A stretch of DNA of 64,000 nucleotides from Linderina pennispora (lineage: Eukaryota > Kickxellomycota > Kickxellomycetes > Kickxellales > Kickxellaceae), in assembly GCF_002104995.1 (NCBI RefSeq), contig NW_024468271.1, forward strand, positions 62,001 to 126,000. The letters are read 5' to 3'. Below are positions 20,939 through 31,459 of the stretch, piece by piece. The position numbers and the translations under genes are program-made. Below the pieces are notes generated by a model. That model was not told the origin of the DNA. It saw only the letters and a program-made list of their open reading frames with translations, and ran no database searches. Numbering within the stretch: the stretch's first letter is position 1; each line of letters begins with the position of its first letter.

Positions 20939-22564
20939 TCACTCTCCGGGGTTCTGCGGCTTCAGCGACGCCCTGCCGGCCCGCATCACCTCGTCAACAT
21001 GCAGCAGGTTGGTGGCAATGACCGAGCACGAGTGCAGCTGCTGCCGGAGCACACGGTAGTTGTCCCAGATGCCTTCCTGCACCGGATCCAGCACATCGCC
21101 TGTGTTGAGGTCAATGCCAGCGACGTGGCCGTCACCAACCTCCTCGTCGAGCAGGACCAGCACATCCATCGGGTCGTAGCCGCCGTTAGTGGCAATGGTC
21201 TTGGGGATCACAAGCAATGCCTCGGCAAAGGCCTTGACGCCCATCTGCGCCTTGCCCTTGACCGTGCGGAGGAACTCGGGCCTCAGCAGATGCTGCGAGC
21301 AGGCGACCTGGAACGCACCGGCGCCAGGCACCAGCGACTTGTCCTCAATGGCGTTCTTGACCGCACGCAGACCATCGCGCACAGCGTCCTGGATCTGCTG
21401 CAGCGTGTGGCCGTTGGGGCCCTTGATCAGCAGCGTCACGCTCTTCGGCTCCTTGCACTCCTCGATAAACGTGTACTTGTTCTCGCCCAGCACGTGCTCG
21501 TAGACAGAGCCCGCACGGCCCAGCACCTTGGGGCTCAGGTCGTCGACCGAGTTCTGCGCAGCGCCGCCGCAGCACAGCTGCAGCCGCTCCATGTTGCGGC
21601 GCTTGGCGCGGCGCAGCGCAAAGATGCCATGCTTGGCCAGGATGTCCAGCGACAGCGGATCAATGCCCTTCTGGTTGACCACCACAAAGCCGCAGTCCTT
21701 GTCCAGCCCCGAGCACACCGTGTTCTTCAGATCGACAATCTTGCGCAGCTTCTCGTCCACAAACCGGCGCTCCGACTCGATAAGCTTGTCGCGCTGCTCG
21801 GCTGAGCTGTAGTAGAAGCCAGAGTTGATCTCGGTCTTCTCGTACTCGAGCGACACATTCAGCGTCAGCACAAAGCAGTTCTTGTTGCGCTTGGGCATGT
21901 CCGGATGCCTGGCTCCGTGGTCCATCACTAGACCGCGCACCAGCCGGCTGTCGGTTGCCGTGCGGTGCTGCATCTTCATGATCTCTACCATGTGCAGGTC
22001 GATCGGGGTGCCCTCCTGCCAGATCGCCAGCACCGCGTCCACCACAGCCTCAGTCAGCTGGTTCGCCAGCTCTCCCTGCAGCTTCGTGCATAGCGCCGTG
22101 CGCGCCACCGATACCAGAACCTCGCGATCCATTTCCTCTTTGACCTTGAACGACTCTAGGAACTTCAGCGCCTCGACCTTGGCCGCGTCGAAGCCGTCGG
22201 TGATCACTCGCGGATGCACGCCCTCGTCAATGAACCGCTGCGCCTGCTTCAGCAGCTCGCCCACCAGGAGCACCAGGCCAGTGGTACCATCGCCGGCCAC
22301 GTCATCCTGGGCCGTCGCAGCACGCGCAATCATCACGGCCACCGGGTTCGTGATCTGCATCTGGTTCAGCAGAACCTTGCCGTCCTTGGTCAGCGTCAGC
22401 TGGTTGGCGCCGTCCACCAGCAGCTTTAGGGTGCCGCGTGGCGACAGGTTCGACTTAAGGACGTTCTGAAGGCCGATTGCCGAGTTAATGTTCATTGCCA
22501 ATGCATCGCCGCGGCGAAGGACCTCTGCATTCGGGTTGGCTAGTTTGACTGCTGAGCTCGACAT
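20939..22564 (-). CDS. CCT6: Chaperonin TRiC/CCT subunit zeta
   Basis: A 541-residue group II chaperonin subunit of full length for the family. Equatorial-domain ATP-binding signatures are clear: LTKDG at residues 58-62 and GDGTTG at 91-96, preceded by [10 protein letters not shown]. The apical domain holds the substrate-facing region, and the C-terminal equatorial half contains [16 protein letters not shown] and later [16 protein letters not shown], typical of zeta. The zeta N-terminus ([25 protein letters not shown]) distinguishes it from the other seven subunits. It folds actin, tubulin and other cytosolic proteins as part of the hetero-oligomeric ring. The frame is intact and intronless, with strongly GC-biased third positions consistent with high expression. 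It is divergent from SQT1 across 334 bp. Confidence 0.96.
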   Translation of the reverse strand: MSSSAVKLANPNAEVLRRGDALAMNINSAIGLQNVLKSNLSPRGTLKLLVDGANQLTLTKDGKVLLNQMQITNPVAVMIARAATAQDDVAGDGTTGLVLLVGELLKQAQRFIDEGVHPRVITDGFDAAKVEALKFLESFKVKEEMDREVLVSVARTALCTKLQGELANQLTEAVVDAVLAIWQEGTPIDLHMVEIMKMQHRTATDSRLVRGLVMDHGARHPDMPKRNKNCFVLTLNVSLEYEKTEINSGFYYSSAEQRDKLIESERRFVDEKLRKIVDLKNTVCSGLDKDCGFVVVNQKGIDPLSLDILAKHGIFALRRAKRRNMERLQLCCGGAAQNSVDDLSPKVLGRAGSVYEHVLGENKYTFIEECKEPKSVTLLIKGPNGHTLQQIQDAVRDGLRAVKNAIEDKSLVPGAGAFQVACSQHLLRPEFLRTVKGKAQMGVKAFAEALLVIPKTIATNGGYDPMDVLVLLDEEVGDGHVAGIDLNTGDVLDPVQEGIWDNYRVLRQQLHSCSVIATNLLHVDEVMRAGRASLKPQNPGE

Positions 22565-22898
22565 TGTCCCTTGCTGGTTTTAATGTGAAAGATGATTATA
22601 GAAAATGACGACAAAAGGGGGTGCGAGAAAAGACTGGCTTTGCGGAAGAGGAACGCTGGACCAGCGTCGGGATGGAGCTTGAAAAAAAGACACAAAACAG
22701 AACGCCTGGGATCAGCATGGAACGATGCTGATTTGGAATCAGCGGATCATGGCCCACTTTTTTTTCTCCCTCGCTCGGTTTGTCAGCACCGACAGCTTCT
22801 AATCGTGCAGCGGTGGTGGCCGCAGACGCTGCCGCATTTCTCACTCTACTCCCTAGATACACGCAGCTTTTCTATACAATATTGTCTATACTTTAACC
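22565..22898. promoter_or_regulatory. Bidirectional promoter between CCT6 and SQT1
   Basis: These 334 bp separate the divergent start codons of a chaperonin subunit and a ribosome-assembly chaperone. Both are growth-related genes that would benefit from co-regulation. The SQT1 side has CTATACAATATTGTCTATACTTT just before the ATG; the CCT6 side has an A-rich leader. I see no definite TATA box or known factor site. Confidence 0.45.
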
Positions 22899-24095
22899 AT
22901 GAACCCCGAGGAGCACAACACCTACGTCGACGAGCACGAGGCCGAGCACGACGAGACCTACGTCGATGAGAACGACGTCGCCGAAGATGTCGAGGACTCT
23001 GGCGAGCCCATGGACGAGGACATGATGGACGAGGACGACGATCAGGAGGCTGGGCCAAGCGCCGACAACGAAATTCTGCTGGAGGACGACTCCATCCAGG
23101 GATTCTTCAACCACAAGGAGCCTGTGTTCTCCATCGACATGCACCCGACCGACCAGAACATCATCATCAGCGGCGGCGGTGACGACAAGGCCTATATCTG
23201 GCGTGTTGACAACGGCGAGCAGCTCTTTGAGCTCGAGAAGCACGGGGACTCGGTGGTCTCCACAAAGTTCAGCCACGACGGCCTGCTGGTGGCCACCGGC
23301 GGCATGGACGGCAAGATCAACGTGTACAAGTCGGGGCTGACCGAGAAGTGTGCGGTGCTCGAGGGCCCCGACGAGATCCAGTGGATCAACTGGCACCCGA
23401 AGGGCAATGTTCTGCTGGCCGGAGCCAACGACGCGTCCATGTGGATGTGGTCGCTGCCCACAGGCGAGTTCATGAACGTGTTCAATGGCCATAGCGCGCC
23501 TGTCACATGCGGACGGTTCACCAACAGCGGCCGCAACATCGTCTCTGGCTCTGAGGACGGCAGCCTGATCATCTGGGACCCCAAGTCTGCCTCAATCGTC
23601 CGCCAGTTTACGCCCGAGGACGAGCGCTTCCACCAGGAAGGCATCACATCCCTGGCCATCGCCAAGGACGACCAGACCATCCTCACCGGCTCCATGGATA
23701 ACACTGCCAAGCTTGTCCACACCAACGGCAACATCCTCGGCTCGTTTGAGAACGCGACCGAGTCGGTCGAGGCAGTCGGTCTGTGCTCGGTCCTGCCCCT
23801 GGCTGCCACCGGCTCTGTCGACGGTAGCCTGAGCATCTGGGACATCAACACCATGCGGCTGCGCACCACGCTGCAGCACGACGATGCCGTCACTAAGCTG
23901 CTGTGGCACGAGAACTCGCCGATGCTGACCTCGGTGTCGCTCGACTGCACCGTGCGCACCTGGGATGCCCGCACCGGCGAGGCCGTGCGCACCTGGAAGG
24001 GCCACCAGGAGGGCATCATGGACTTTGCTCTGTCGCACGACGGCAAGACAATCGTCACAGCGTCCGACGACGGCTGCTGCCTGGTCTTCGCATAG
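22899..24095 (+). CDS. SQT1: WD40 ribosome assembly protein (Sqt1/AAMP family)
   Basis: The protein has 398 residues. The first 70 are extremely acidic (Asp/Glu runs such as EPMDEDMMDEDDDQE), then WD40 repeats fill the rest: DDKAYIWRVDNG, GKINVYKSG, ASMWMWSLPTGEFMNVFNGH, GSLIIWDPKSA, GSLSIWDINTMRL and CTVRTWDARTGEAVRTWKGH. An acidic N-terminus followed by an eight-bladed propeller is the Sqt1/AAMP arrangement. Yeast Sqt1 is the dedicated chaperone of ribosomal protein uL16 (Rpl10), capturing its basic N-terminus during translation. The final blade GKTIVTASDDGCCLVFA closes at the stop. Frame intact, GC-rich codons, no intron. Confidence 0.93.
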   Translation: MNPEEHNTYVDEHEAEHDETYVDENDVAEDVEDSGEPMDEDMMDEDDDQEAGPSADNEILLEDDSIQGFFNHKEPVFSIDMHPTDQNIIISGGGDDKAYIWRVDNGEQLFELEKHGDSVVSTKFSHDGLLVATGGMDGKINVYKSGLTEKCAVLEGPDEIQWINWHPKGNVLLAGANDASMWMWSLPTGEFMNVFNGHSAPVTCGRFTNSGRNIVSGSEDGSLIIWDPKSASIVRQFTPEDERFHQEGITSLAIAKDDQTILTGSMDNTAKLVHTNGNILGSFENATESVEAVGLCSVLPLAATGSVDGSLSIWDINTMRLRTTLQHDDAVTKLLWHENSPMLTSVSLDCTVRTWDARTGEAVRTWKGHQEGIMDFALSHDGKTIVTASDDGCCLVFA

Positions 24096-24300
24096 AGCTT
24101 TCTGAGATTAAAATTATAATCACTGCTGCCTGAGTCCCCCCTAAGCCGAGTTTGCTGCTTGTACCTCACACCTGCGTTGTTTGTGCCCTTTTTTTTCGCC
24201 CAGCAACCAGTTTCTCCTCTTGTCGCTGCTTCCTTTTTCTTTTTTCTTTTCCCATCTCAACACTATTTCCCTTTGACACATTTTTATTCCAACAACTTAA

Positions 24301-26214
24301 ATGGCTGAGCAAATGTCTGTCGACCAGCCGATGGCCTCGGGCCAGCCTGCCTACGACTTCCAAGATGCACAATCCGGAGATCTCGGCGCATTGGCCGCAA
24401 TCGCCGATGCCATGAAGTCGGACAGCCTGACCGACCGCCTCGAGAGCCTCAAGCGCCTGAATGTGCTGGCACTGGCTATGGGCGAGGAGCGCACACGCGA
24501 GGAGCTTGTTCCATTCCTGGACGAATCAATTGACGACGAAGATGAGCTGCTGCTGTCGCTGGCCGAGGTTTTGGGCAATTTCGTGCAGTACGTTGGTGGC
24601 CCCAAATACGCCTATGTCCTGCTGCGTCCGCTCGAGAATCTAGCCGCTGCTGAGGAGACAGTGGTGCGGGAGAAGGTAAATACAAAGCAAATTTCTGAGC
24701 GCTTACGTGGACACCTGCGGCGTTAAATACCGGTTACTAACCTCGCTCCACTCATTTAGGCGGTTGAGTCCATCAACAAGCTTATCGAGGCAATGGACCA
24801 GCCCCAGGTTGAGGAGTATGTTATTCCGTGCATTGCACGCCTGTCGACTGGCGAATGGTTTACAAGCCGCTCGTCAGCAGCCGGTCTGTACGCGGCTGCC
24901 TACGGCAAGGTCACCGACGCTATCCAGGCGCAGCTTCGCGGCGGCTACGAGGCCCTATGCAAGGACGAGACACCGATGATCAGGCGCGCAGCAGCCTCTA
25001 ACCTTGTTGGGTTGGTGACCAGGGTTGAAAAGTCACATGTAGTCAGCTTTGCCATTCCAAACTTCCGCCGGCTGGCCGAGGACGACCAGGACTCGGTGCG
25101 CCTGCTGGCCGTCGAGCCCCTGGTGGCCATTGGCGAGCGGCTGACAACCGAGGAGTGCCGGCAGAGCCTGACTGACAGCGTACAGAAGCTGTGCAGCGAC
25201 AAGTCGTGGCGCGTGCGGTACATGGTGGCAGACCACTTTGTGGCCATTGCAAAGAGCATCAAGGATAAGGAAATTCAGGAGGAGCTGGTCAACGTGGCTG
25301 TCAGCCTGATGCATGACAACGAAGCCGAGGTGCGCAGCGCCATCTGCACCCAGCTCGATGGCCTGGCTGACCTGGCCAACTCGGAGAATGTCGCCGCCCG
25401 CTTCCTGCCCCCGCTGCAGGAGCTGGTCGAGGACCAGTCGCAGCACGTGCGTGCCACGCTGGCCAAGCATATCGGAACTCTGTGTCGCGTCTTTGGCAAG
25501 CAGGGGACCATCGAGCACCTGCTGCCGCTGTTCCTGCGTCTGCTCAAGGACAGCTTCCCCGATGTCCGCCTCAACGTGATCTCGAAGCTGGATGTAGTCG
25601 ACAGTGTAGTCGGCATCGACAGCCTGTCCCAGTCGCTGCTGCCCGCCATTGTGGAGCTGGCCGAGGACAAGCAGTGGCGCGTGCGGCTGGCCATTATCGA
25701 GTATGTTCCTCTGATCTCGTCGCAGCTTGGTGTGCAGTTCTTTGACGAGCAGCTATCGAACCTGTGCATGTCGTGGCTTGGCGACCCGGTATACTCGATC
25801 CGCGAGGCGGCGACCGTGAACCTAAAGAAGCTGACCGAGGTCTTTGGTGTTGCGTGGGCGCGCACCACTATCATCCCCAAGATCCTGGCCATGGCGAGCC
25901 ACCCGAACTACCTGTACCGCATGACGACTATCTTTGCCATCACAGCGATTGCGCCGTCGGTGACACCCGAGATCGTGCGCGACCTGATCCTGCCAGCCCT
26001 CGAGAGCCTAGTTACCGATCCGATCCCCAATATCCGCTTCAACGTTGCCAAGAGCATGGAGCCTCTGGCCAGCGTTCTCAGGTCCAGCCCGGAGACCGCC
26101 CCGCTCGAGCAGACCACCATCCGCACTGTGCTTGCCAAGCTCGAGGAGGACCCCGACCCCGATGTCAGGTTCTACGCCCACAAGGCACTGGAGTCAATCT
26201 CGAACAGTGCGTAA
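24301..26214 (+). CDS. TPD3: PP2A scaffold (A/PR65) subunit
   Basis: Two exons. Exon 1 is 24301-24675 (125 codons). The intron is 24676-24759 (84 nt, GTAAAT...TTTAG, with TTACTAAC as a good branch site) and is phase 0. Exon 2 is 24760-26214. The joined protein is about 609 residues, the usual PR65 length plus a slightly longer N-terminus. It consists of HEAT repeats, for example DDEDELLLSLAEVLGNFVQYVGG, DKSWRVRYMVADHF, DSFPDVRLNVISKLDVVD, DKQWRVRLAIIEYVPLI and DPVYSIREAATVNLKKLTE, with the diagnostic W-R-V-R-Y/L motifs. The scaffold holds the catalytic C subunit and a variable B subunit. The gene starts 205 bp after SQT1 on the same strand, behind a T/C-rich leader. Confidence 0.96.
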
Positions 26215-27690
26215 AACAATAGGTTGCAAAAATTCAACGGGTCGCTTTTTTTCTAATTCCTTAAGCTTCTGTTTTTCTTTATTTGGTGTCTACAAAACGG
26301 ATACCCACATGTGTGTAATCCAATGGTCACTTCTGACAAGTTTACTAGATAGCTGCATGTGATACAGCTTATTGCCAAAAGCATTATGAACCTTGACTAT
26401 CAAAGCAAAGTGGTGTGCCACGACAAGGATCCAGCACTGACAAACGCCGATTTGAGTCAAGGGATACCCTCATTAGCCTTCATCTTAATAATCTCACCAG
26501 CCGACATGGGTCCTTTACTTTCGGGTAGCCTGTAACGTTGGTCGCCTTTGCCTAGGTTTATAGCTTCATATCTGGTTTCTGCATTTTGAGAATCAGAACT
26601 ATCAGTTTTGTCTTTTTGCGATCTTTCTAGACCCCTCGTGTAGTGGAAGACTCTTCGCCTCTCGTGCAGAATGGCTCCGAGGTAACGGATACCAGATATG
26701 GCTTACTTTGTAATTGGAAAAGTAGGGTATCGGATGAGTGAAGAATATGTGTTTGTTGAAAATGCTAATGCAGAGTAGATGGACTGGAGCCTTCGTTACA
26801 ACATTTTTACATGTCATATGAATGATAGCGCTGTTATGCTACAGTGTGACAATTGTTATTGGATAGTACTTTGTATGCTATAGTTATTACTATCCAGTAT
26901 CCCCTCGAAATGTATATTATACCGGTTTAGCGCAATTGAAAATGTGTTTTCTCTACATTCAATATTACATCTTTCAACAAAGTCACGTATATTGATGTCA
27001 ACGATATCGACAATTGCTACATATCCGGCAAAGCTCTCAAGGCCGAGTTCGTGTTGCAGATCAAGAAAAGTATTAACGCAGCACAGGTACTCTTTCCATG
27101 CTGCGCGATCAGAGCAGTGACAATGGAGATGAGGATGGCGAGAATGTTGGAAACTATGAGCCCGAGGAAGATTGTATCATCATTTCATTTGATGAGGCGT
27201 TTGTGGCAAGCCTGGGCCCTAGCTGACTGTTCACATGCGAGACGATCAACTGCATTGTCTTCCTGAAACACAATAGCAAGCGTTCGCACTACCCGATAGA
27301 CGATATGATGGGCATCCGTGTCTGCGATACGTGCCTGCAACCGGCTGAGACTCTGCAGGTTGCTTACAATGGCAACGATGCCCCCCTTACTAGGTGGAGC
27401 GGATCAGCGCATGCCCTCTGCAAGTGGGTAATGGCATCTGTTGGTCGTATCGGGTTTTGTGAAGACAAGCGCAGTCTGCGTTACGGGGAACCGATGCGTC
27501 TTCGCCTTACCAAGGTTTAAACTGGTATATTCACTACTGCTACTCTGTTCAATCAAGACCAGACATTGCTGTTTTTCAATATACGCATATGTAGTTTATT
27601 TATTCTCCACTAACGTACCAGCGTGGTTGGTATTTACAAGAAGGCTGGCACAAGCAGAACCTAGGGAGGTGCTGTCATTCGCACACTAGT
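26215..27690. other. Sparse AT-rich region with decayed coding traces
   Basis: About 1.5 kb after the PP2A gene. The first 750 bp are AT-rich with no credible frame. Coding-like segments appear at 26990-27519 (listed separately). No tRNA, repeat or mobile-element signature was recognised. Confidence 0.45.
26990..27519 (+). pseudogene. Decayed unidentified protein-coding segment
   Basis: Several open stretches follow one another in changing frames. The first, near 26995-27090, reads IDVNDIDNCYISGKALKAEF. The second, near 27115-27220, is acidic and ends SLGPS before a stop (ENVGNYEPEEDCIIISFDEA). The third, at 27245-27519, contains FLKHNSKRSHYPIDDMMGI and VCDTCLQPAETLQVAYNG. Composition and continuity look protein-like rather than random, but stops and frame changes separate them and no family is recognised. 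The sequence GTGGCAAGCC...ATGCGAG between the second and third could be an intron. I call a pseudogene because no ATG-to-stop model joins them. Confidence 0.35.
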
Positions 27691-27891
27691 TCAGCGGATG
27701 TATGCACGGGACATGGCAACAGCAAAGTGCTCCTTGCGGAGCTTCTCGAGGGCAGCCATCGGGTCGTTGTGGCCGCGGAGCATCTCAGTCGAGACGCGCG
27801 GGGTGACAGAGGCAGAACCAGCCGGGGTCGGGGCAGCAGAGCTGGCCGGGGTCGACTTGTTGGACTTGGAGAAGATCTTGGTGAAAGGCAT
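27691..27891 (-). CDS. Small 66-residue protein of unknown function
   Basis: A short frame starts MPFTKIFSKSNKS, has a Pro/Ala/Ser-rich linker, and ends with a charged amphipathic helix (DPMAALEKLRKEHFAVAMSR). Support for its being real: a good ATG with a purine at -3 (AGCAATG), a TATA-like element about 95 bp upstream on the same strand, GC-biased codons unlike the flanks, and a C-terminal helix with alternating hydrophobic and charged residues. A longer overlapping frame (27675-27959) is Arg/Ser/Pro-rich and looks like its shadow. Function unknown; possibly a peripheral membrane or complex-associated microprotein. Confidence 0.5.
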   Translation of the reverse strand: MPFTKIFSKSNKSTPASSAAPTPAGSASVTPRVSTEMLRGHNDPMAALEKLRKEHFAVAMSRAYIR

Positions 27892-28973
27892 TGCTGGAAA
27901 TTACGAGTGTTGATGTTGATATTGATGTTGACTTGTTTGTATGGATGTGGAAACAGCAAGAGCAGTGGGGCCTGTTGCGAGCTTATATATCTGGGTGTGC
28001 GCAGTCCCTCGCTCCACCGTGCCTATTCTCTGACGCTGAAACAAAAAGGAAATTCCGGAACGATGCGCACGTTGAGCGCACGGGGGATGAAGCACTCATC
28101 GGCGCAGCACCGTCCAACACTGCGGCCCAATGCGGCCAAGCGTCTAGGCCGAGAGAGGGTTGGGGAGGGAGGCAAAGGCGCTACAACAGTCAAAAGGGCA
28201 TTTGTTGGCCTATGATCGACATATTCGCAATAGTCTGGCTCAGGCAAGTATCCTCGGGTGCCAAAGGTTCTCACGCAGAGCAAGGGGCCAGGGGCAAGGC
28301 ACCCAAACGTCTATTCTGGGACGTGTCCAATTGCCGAGTAACAGGGGACCGTGTCGTTTCGTAATCGGTCCTCCAAGACAGGGCTGCTATTGCGACGCGT
28401 CGCCGCGTCCAAATATAACTGGAGCCACCGTGCCCGGACTCGATGTTTCTTGCGTGCGCAGACACTGCTTTTGCTCTGCTTTCTTTCTTTTTTTGGGGAG
28501 GTGGGTAGATAGCAAATTAATCCGAATTGGGTGAATGCCCGCACTTGCTGCGAGCACCCTGCGCATTGCACTGCATTGAGCTACCGCCAGAGAGCATATT
28601 TCCAACGGCGGGGGACCGTGGCTCTGCCAAGGACTCCCGGCGCGCTGCAAGGCCTCGGGCTCCCCACCGGCGGGCATCGGGCCGCTGTTGGCCGTCAACT
28701 GCCCTCGCCAGACTGGGAATCAGCCTCGCAGGCGCGGGACCCGCTAACAGGCAGAATAAATCCCCCAGTTTGCTGGTCGCTCCCGCCCCGCTGTTCGCAG
28801 GACCCTCCGCAAGAGGCTTACATGGCTTCTCTCGGACTTTACCCCAAGCGTCTATCTTTTAGATAAAGTAACGCCTAAGCGCAGGTTTTGCTGTCTACCA
28901 GCGAGTGCCCCTGCCTGCTTTTGGCGTGATTTTGGTTTATACCCGGCGACAATGTATTTTGCAATCACAGTGG
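27892..28973. other. Intergenic region between small protein and CDK11-type kinase
   Basis: About 1.1 kb, GC-rich from 28050 on. Frames overlap heavily on both strands (for example 28527-28866) without motifs or consistent codon bias; I do not call genes. The left part contains the promoter of the small protein. Confidence 0.45.
27984..27991 (-). promoter_or_regulatory. TATA-like element of the 66-residue gene
   Basis: The minus strand reads AGATATATAAGC here, about 95 bp upstream of the ATG at 27891. Spacing and orientation suit a core promoter for the small gene. Confidence 0.4.
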
Positions 28974-30002
28974 TTATGGTGCCGCTGCAGCAGTGCTTTT
29001 CGAGGGCCACGTGGGGAACATGCTGGGGTCCTTGGGTGGTGGGTGCTCGGAAAAGTACGGGTGCTGCAGAGCCTCGTCGGCCGTGATGCGCTGCTCGGGG
29101 TTGAACGCCAGCAGGCGGCCCAGCAGGTCGTAGGCGCTGTCAGTGACACCAGGGTGCTTGAGCATCTTTTCGCGCAGTCTTGCGTCACCGGGCTTGCTTG
29201 TGAACTTGAACATGCGGGCGTTGGGCAGGTCGCGGAATCCGGGCCACGACTCGTCGGTGGGCGTGCCAAGCATCGAAAAAACGCGCGAGATCTGGTCGAT
29301 TTCGCCCCGGCCAGGAAACAGCGGCTCGCCCAGGAACAGCTCAGCAAAAATGCACCCGGCCGACCACACATCCACGGCAGTCGAGTATTCCTTCTGGCCA
29401 AACAGCAGCTCGGGCGCGCGGTACCACAGCGTGACGACCAGGCCGGTCATGTCGCCCAGCGGCGACCCGTACTTGCGCGCCAGGCCGAAATCAGCGACCT
29501 TGAGCAGGCCGCCGTTGGCCATCAGGAGATTCGACGTCTTCAGGTCGCGGTGGACGATCCAGTTGTTGTGGAGATGGGCGAGGGCACTGAGCAGCTGGTG
29601 CATCAGCGACTTGACCTCGGAAGGCTGGAACGGGTCCTTCATGGACTCCATCAGACCGCGCAGGTCGTGCTCCATAAAGTCCATGACGATGTAGATGCTG
29701 TTGAGCGAGCGGCCGACGGCGATTTCGCGCACATTGATGATGTTTGGGTGCTTGGCCAGCAGCAGCGTGTGGATCTCGCGCAGCGATGTGATCGGAAAGC
29801 CGTTGCGCTCTTGCTCCAGCTTCAGATGTTTGAGTGCAACCAGCTCGCCGGTGGCCTTGTCACGCGCACGGTACACGATTCCATATGTGCCTTCCTCGAT
29901 CTTGTTCAGCTTCTCGTAGCACTCGTCGACAGGGCGGCAGGGGCTCAGCAGCTGGAAGTCCTGGCTCAGGTGTGTGGGGAGAGTCTCGGCGGGCGTGGAC
30001 AT
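28974..30002 (-). CDS. CDK11: Cyclin-dependent kinase, CDK11/PITSLRE type
   Basis: An intact 342-residue kinase. The Gly-rich loop is EEGTYGIVYRARD (residues about 36-48) and the ATP lysine is K58 in ELVALKHLK. The alpha-C helix carries the diagnostic PITSLRE at 70-76. The catalytic loop is HRDLKTSNLL (151-160), DFG is at 171-173, and the activation segment is GDMTGLVVTLWYRAPELL. PITSLRE in place of PSTAIRE is the hallmark of CDK11 (S. pombe Ppk23), a cyclin-L-dependent kinase linked to transcription and splicing; fission-yeast Cdk11 modifies Mediator. The long N-terminal extension of animal CDK11 is missing, as in fungi. The C-terminus includes HPYFSEHPPPKDPSMFP. Single exon. Confidence 0.93.
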   Translation of the reverse strand: MSTPAETLPTHLSQDFQLLSPCRPVDECYEKLNKIEEGTYGIVYRARDKATGELVALKHLKLEQERNGFPITSLREIHTLLLAKHPNIINVREIAVGRSLNSIYIVMDFMEHDLRGLMESMKDPFQPSEVKSLMHQLLSALAHLHNNWIVHRDLKTSNLLMANGGLLKVADFGLARKYGSPLGDMTGLVVTLWYRAPELLFGQKEYSTAVDVWSAGCIFAELFLGEPLFPGRGEIDQISRVFSMLGTPTDESWPGFRDLPNARMFKFTSKPGDARLREKMLKHPGVTDSAYDLLGRLLAFNPEQRITADEALQHPYFSEHPPPKDPSMFPTWPSKSTAAAAP

Positions 30003-31459
30003 GTTGGATATGATTAGTCATGATCACCTGGGAGCAAAGGGGCTGCTGGAGACTGCCGGTCCCCTATTCCGCTACCCGAATCTTATGGAAGGACCGCCGC
30101 AGTGATTCGTTTCTCAGACACCGGGTGGTGTCGCACAATCGACGGCACTGTTCATTCAGCCTCGTACCACACTATTCCCTGTGCTGTGGGGAATTGTGCT
30201 GGGGAATAGCCCCGCTAAGCCAGACCGGTGTACAGCGGTCTCTGAAATGTGGTGGTTCTGGGCAATAGGACTCCTGCGATGGGCGTTTGGATATTTTGTT
30301 GAGGCACTCCCCACTGTCGCACTGACCACACGGCGCTTGTTGAGCAGAGAATTGGCTGGTACACAAATCCACGCCAAGGCATGTGAATCGCGGATCAGCT
30401 TCAACCATCTCGCTATCTGGTCGGCGGATGGGAGGTTTGCCCGGGGACATATCGCGAGGGCGCATGTCGTGAGAGGAAGGGAGAGGGGTGGTACATGTAG
30501 CGGCTCATTTTATGTGATTTGCTCGCACCACCACAATGGGATGCGAGACGCACGTCGTGCATGTGTGAGGGATGTCCACAGTGGAGATGGCTGGTGGTTC
30601 GCTTGCAACGTAGGCGCGGATGCTGAACTTGCATGGCAACGTGCAGGGCACCAGTCTGATTCGCGTTTTCTCATCATCTCACAGTGAGCGGCAAAAGGCC
30701 CGCTTGCTCACCATTCGCAGATAACCACTGCCTGCCCCATTCCCAACAGCCAGCGGACCGCCATTATTGGCCCTGGCTGCTCTGGTGGAAATGATGTGGC
30801 AGACTGCGCTGACTGATTTCTTTAAGCGAGCAAGGGACAATGAGGACCACGGCCTTTTGTGCGGGTTCCTTCCTTTTCCAGCGATGCCGGGTAGTGTGAG
30901 AGGGTCGCTGAGCCGTGTAGAACACGAGCCCTGCGATGGCGCAAGCACTGCGGCTGCCTCGTATATATACCCCAGGGACGCCTCCCTGCTGGCGCCGAGA
31001 AGCCCCTCCTTTGGAAATCCTGCTCCTTTATTTCGCCCTCCGCTCAGCCAGCATTTAATAGTTGTACTCTCTGGTCTTACATAACAGCGCCAAACGCTCC
31101 AGAGACATATCACACCGCCGGTTCTTGTATATATTTTGCGGATCGTCGTCAATTGGTGGAATTAGCCAAGAACAGGGAGCAAATCACAAACAAATTTTTC
31201 CACAGTCTCACCTATTTTTGATCGGTCTACGCAGTTCGGAGACATCAGTCCCAAGTCTTGCCACAAAGAGAAAGCAGCGCCATTTTATATAAGCTGTCCT
31301 TGTCTCTTGTCTCCCCTCCCGCGCCCTCCCCCACTCCCTGATACTTTTTCGCGGTAATAGTAGAGGCTAGCACTCTATTATCATTTCTTTACGACAGGCC
31401 TCCCTCATCTTTAACGATATCGATTATCACGCAGAGTTATCTTTTTAACGACAGAAAAT
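30003..31459. other. Long divergent intergenic region
   Basis: About 1.45 kb between the divergent CDK11-type and wall-protein genes. TATA-like strings lie at 30961-30970 (GTATATATAC), 31127-31135 and 31286-31293. Long frames here lack motifs. The length exceeds the usual spacing in this window and suits a regulated promoter for the secreted protein. Confidence 0.5.
31286..31293 (+). promoter_or_regulatory. TATA-like element of the wall-protein gene
   Basis: TATATAAG lies about 165 bp upstream of the ATG at 31460, followed by a C/T-rich stretch (31295-31345). This is the nearest of three TATA-like strings in the region. Confidence 0.4.

Noticed and set aside
27675..27959. 94-codon minus-strand frame overlapping the 66-residue gene
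   Set aside because: Arg/Ser/Pro-rich shadow of the better frame, and it extends across the likely leader.
28527..28866. Two overlapping 111-codon plus-strand frames before the CDK11-type gene
   Set aside because: Both are open by GC-rich composition only, with no homology signal.
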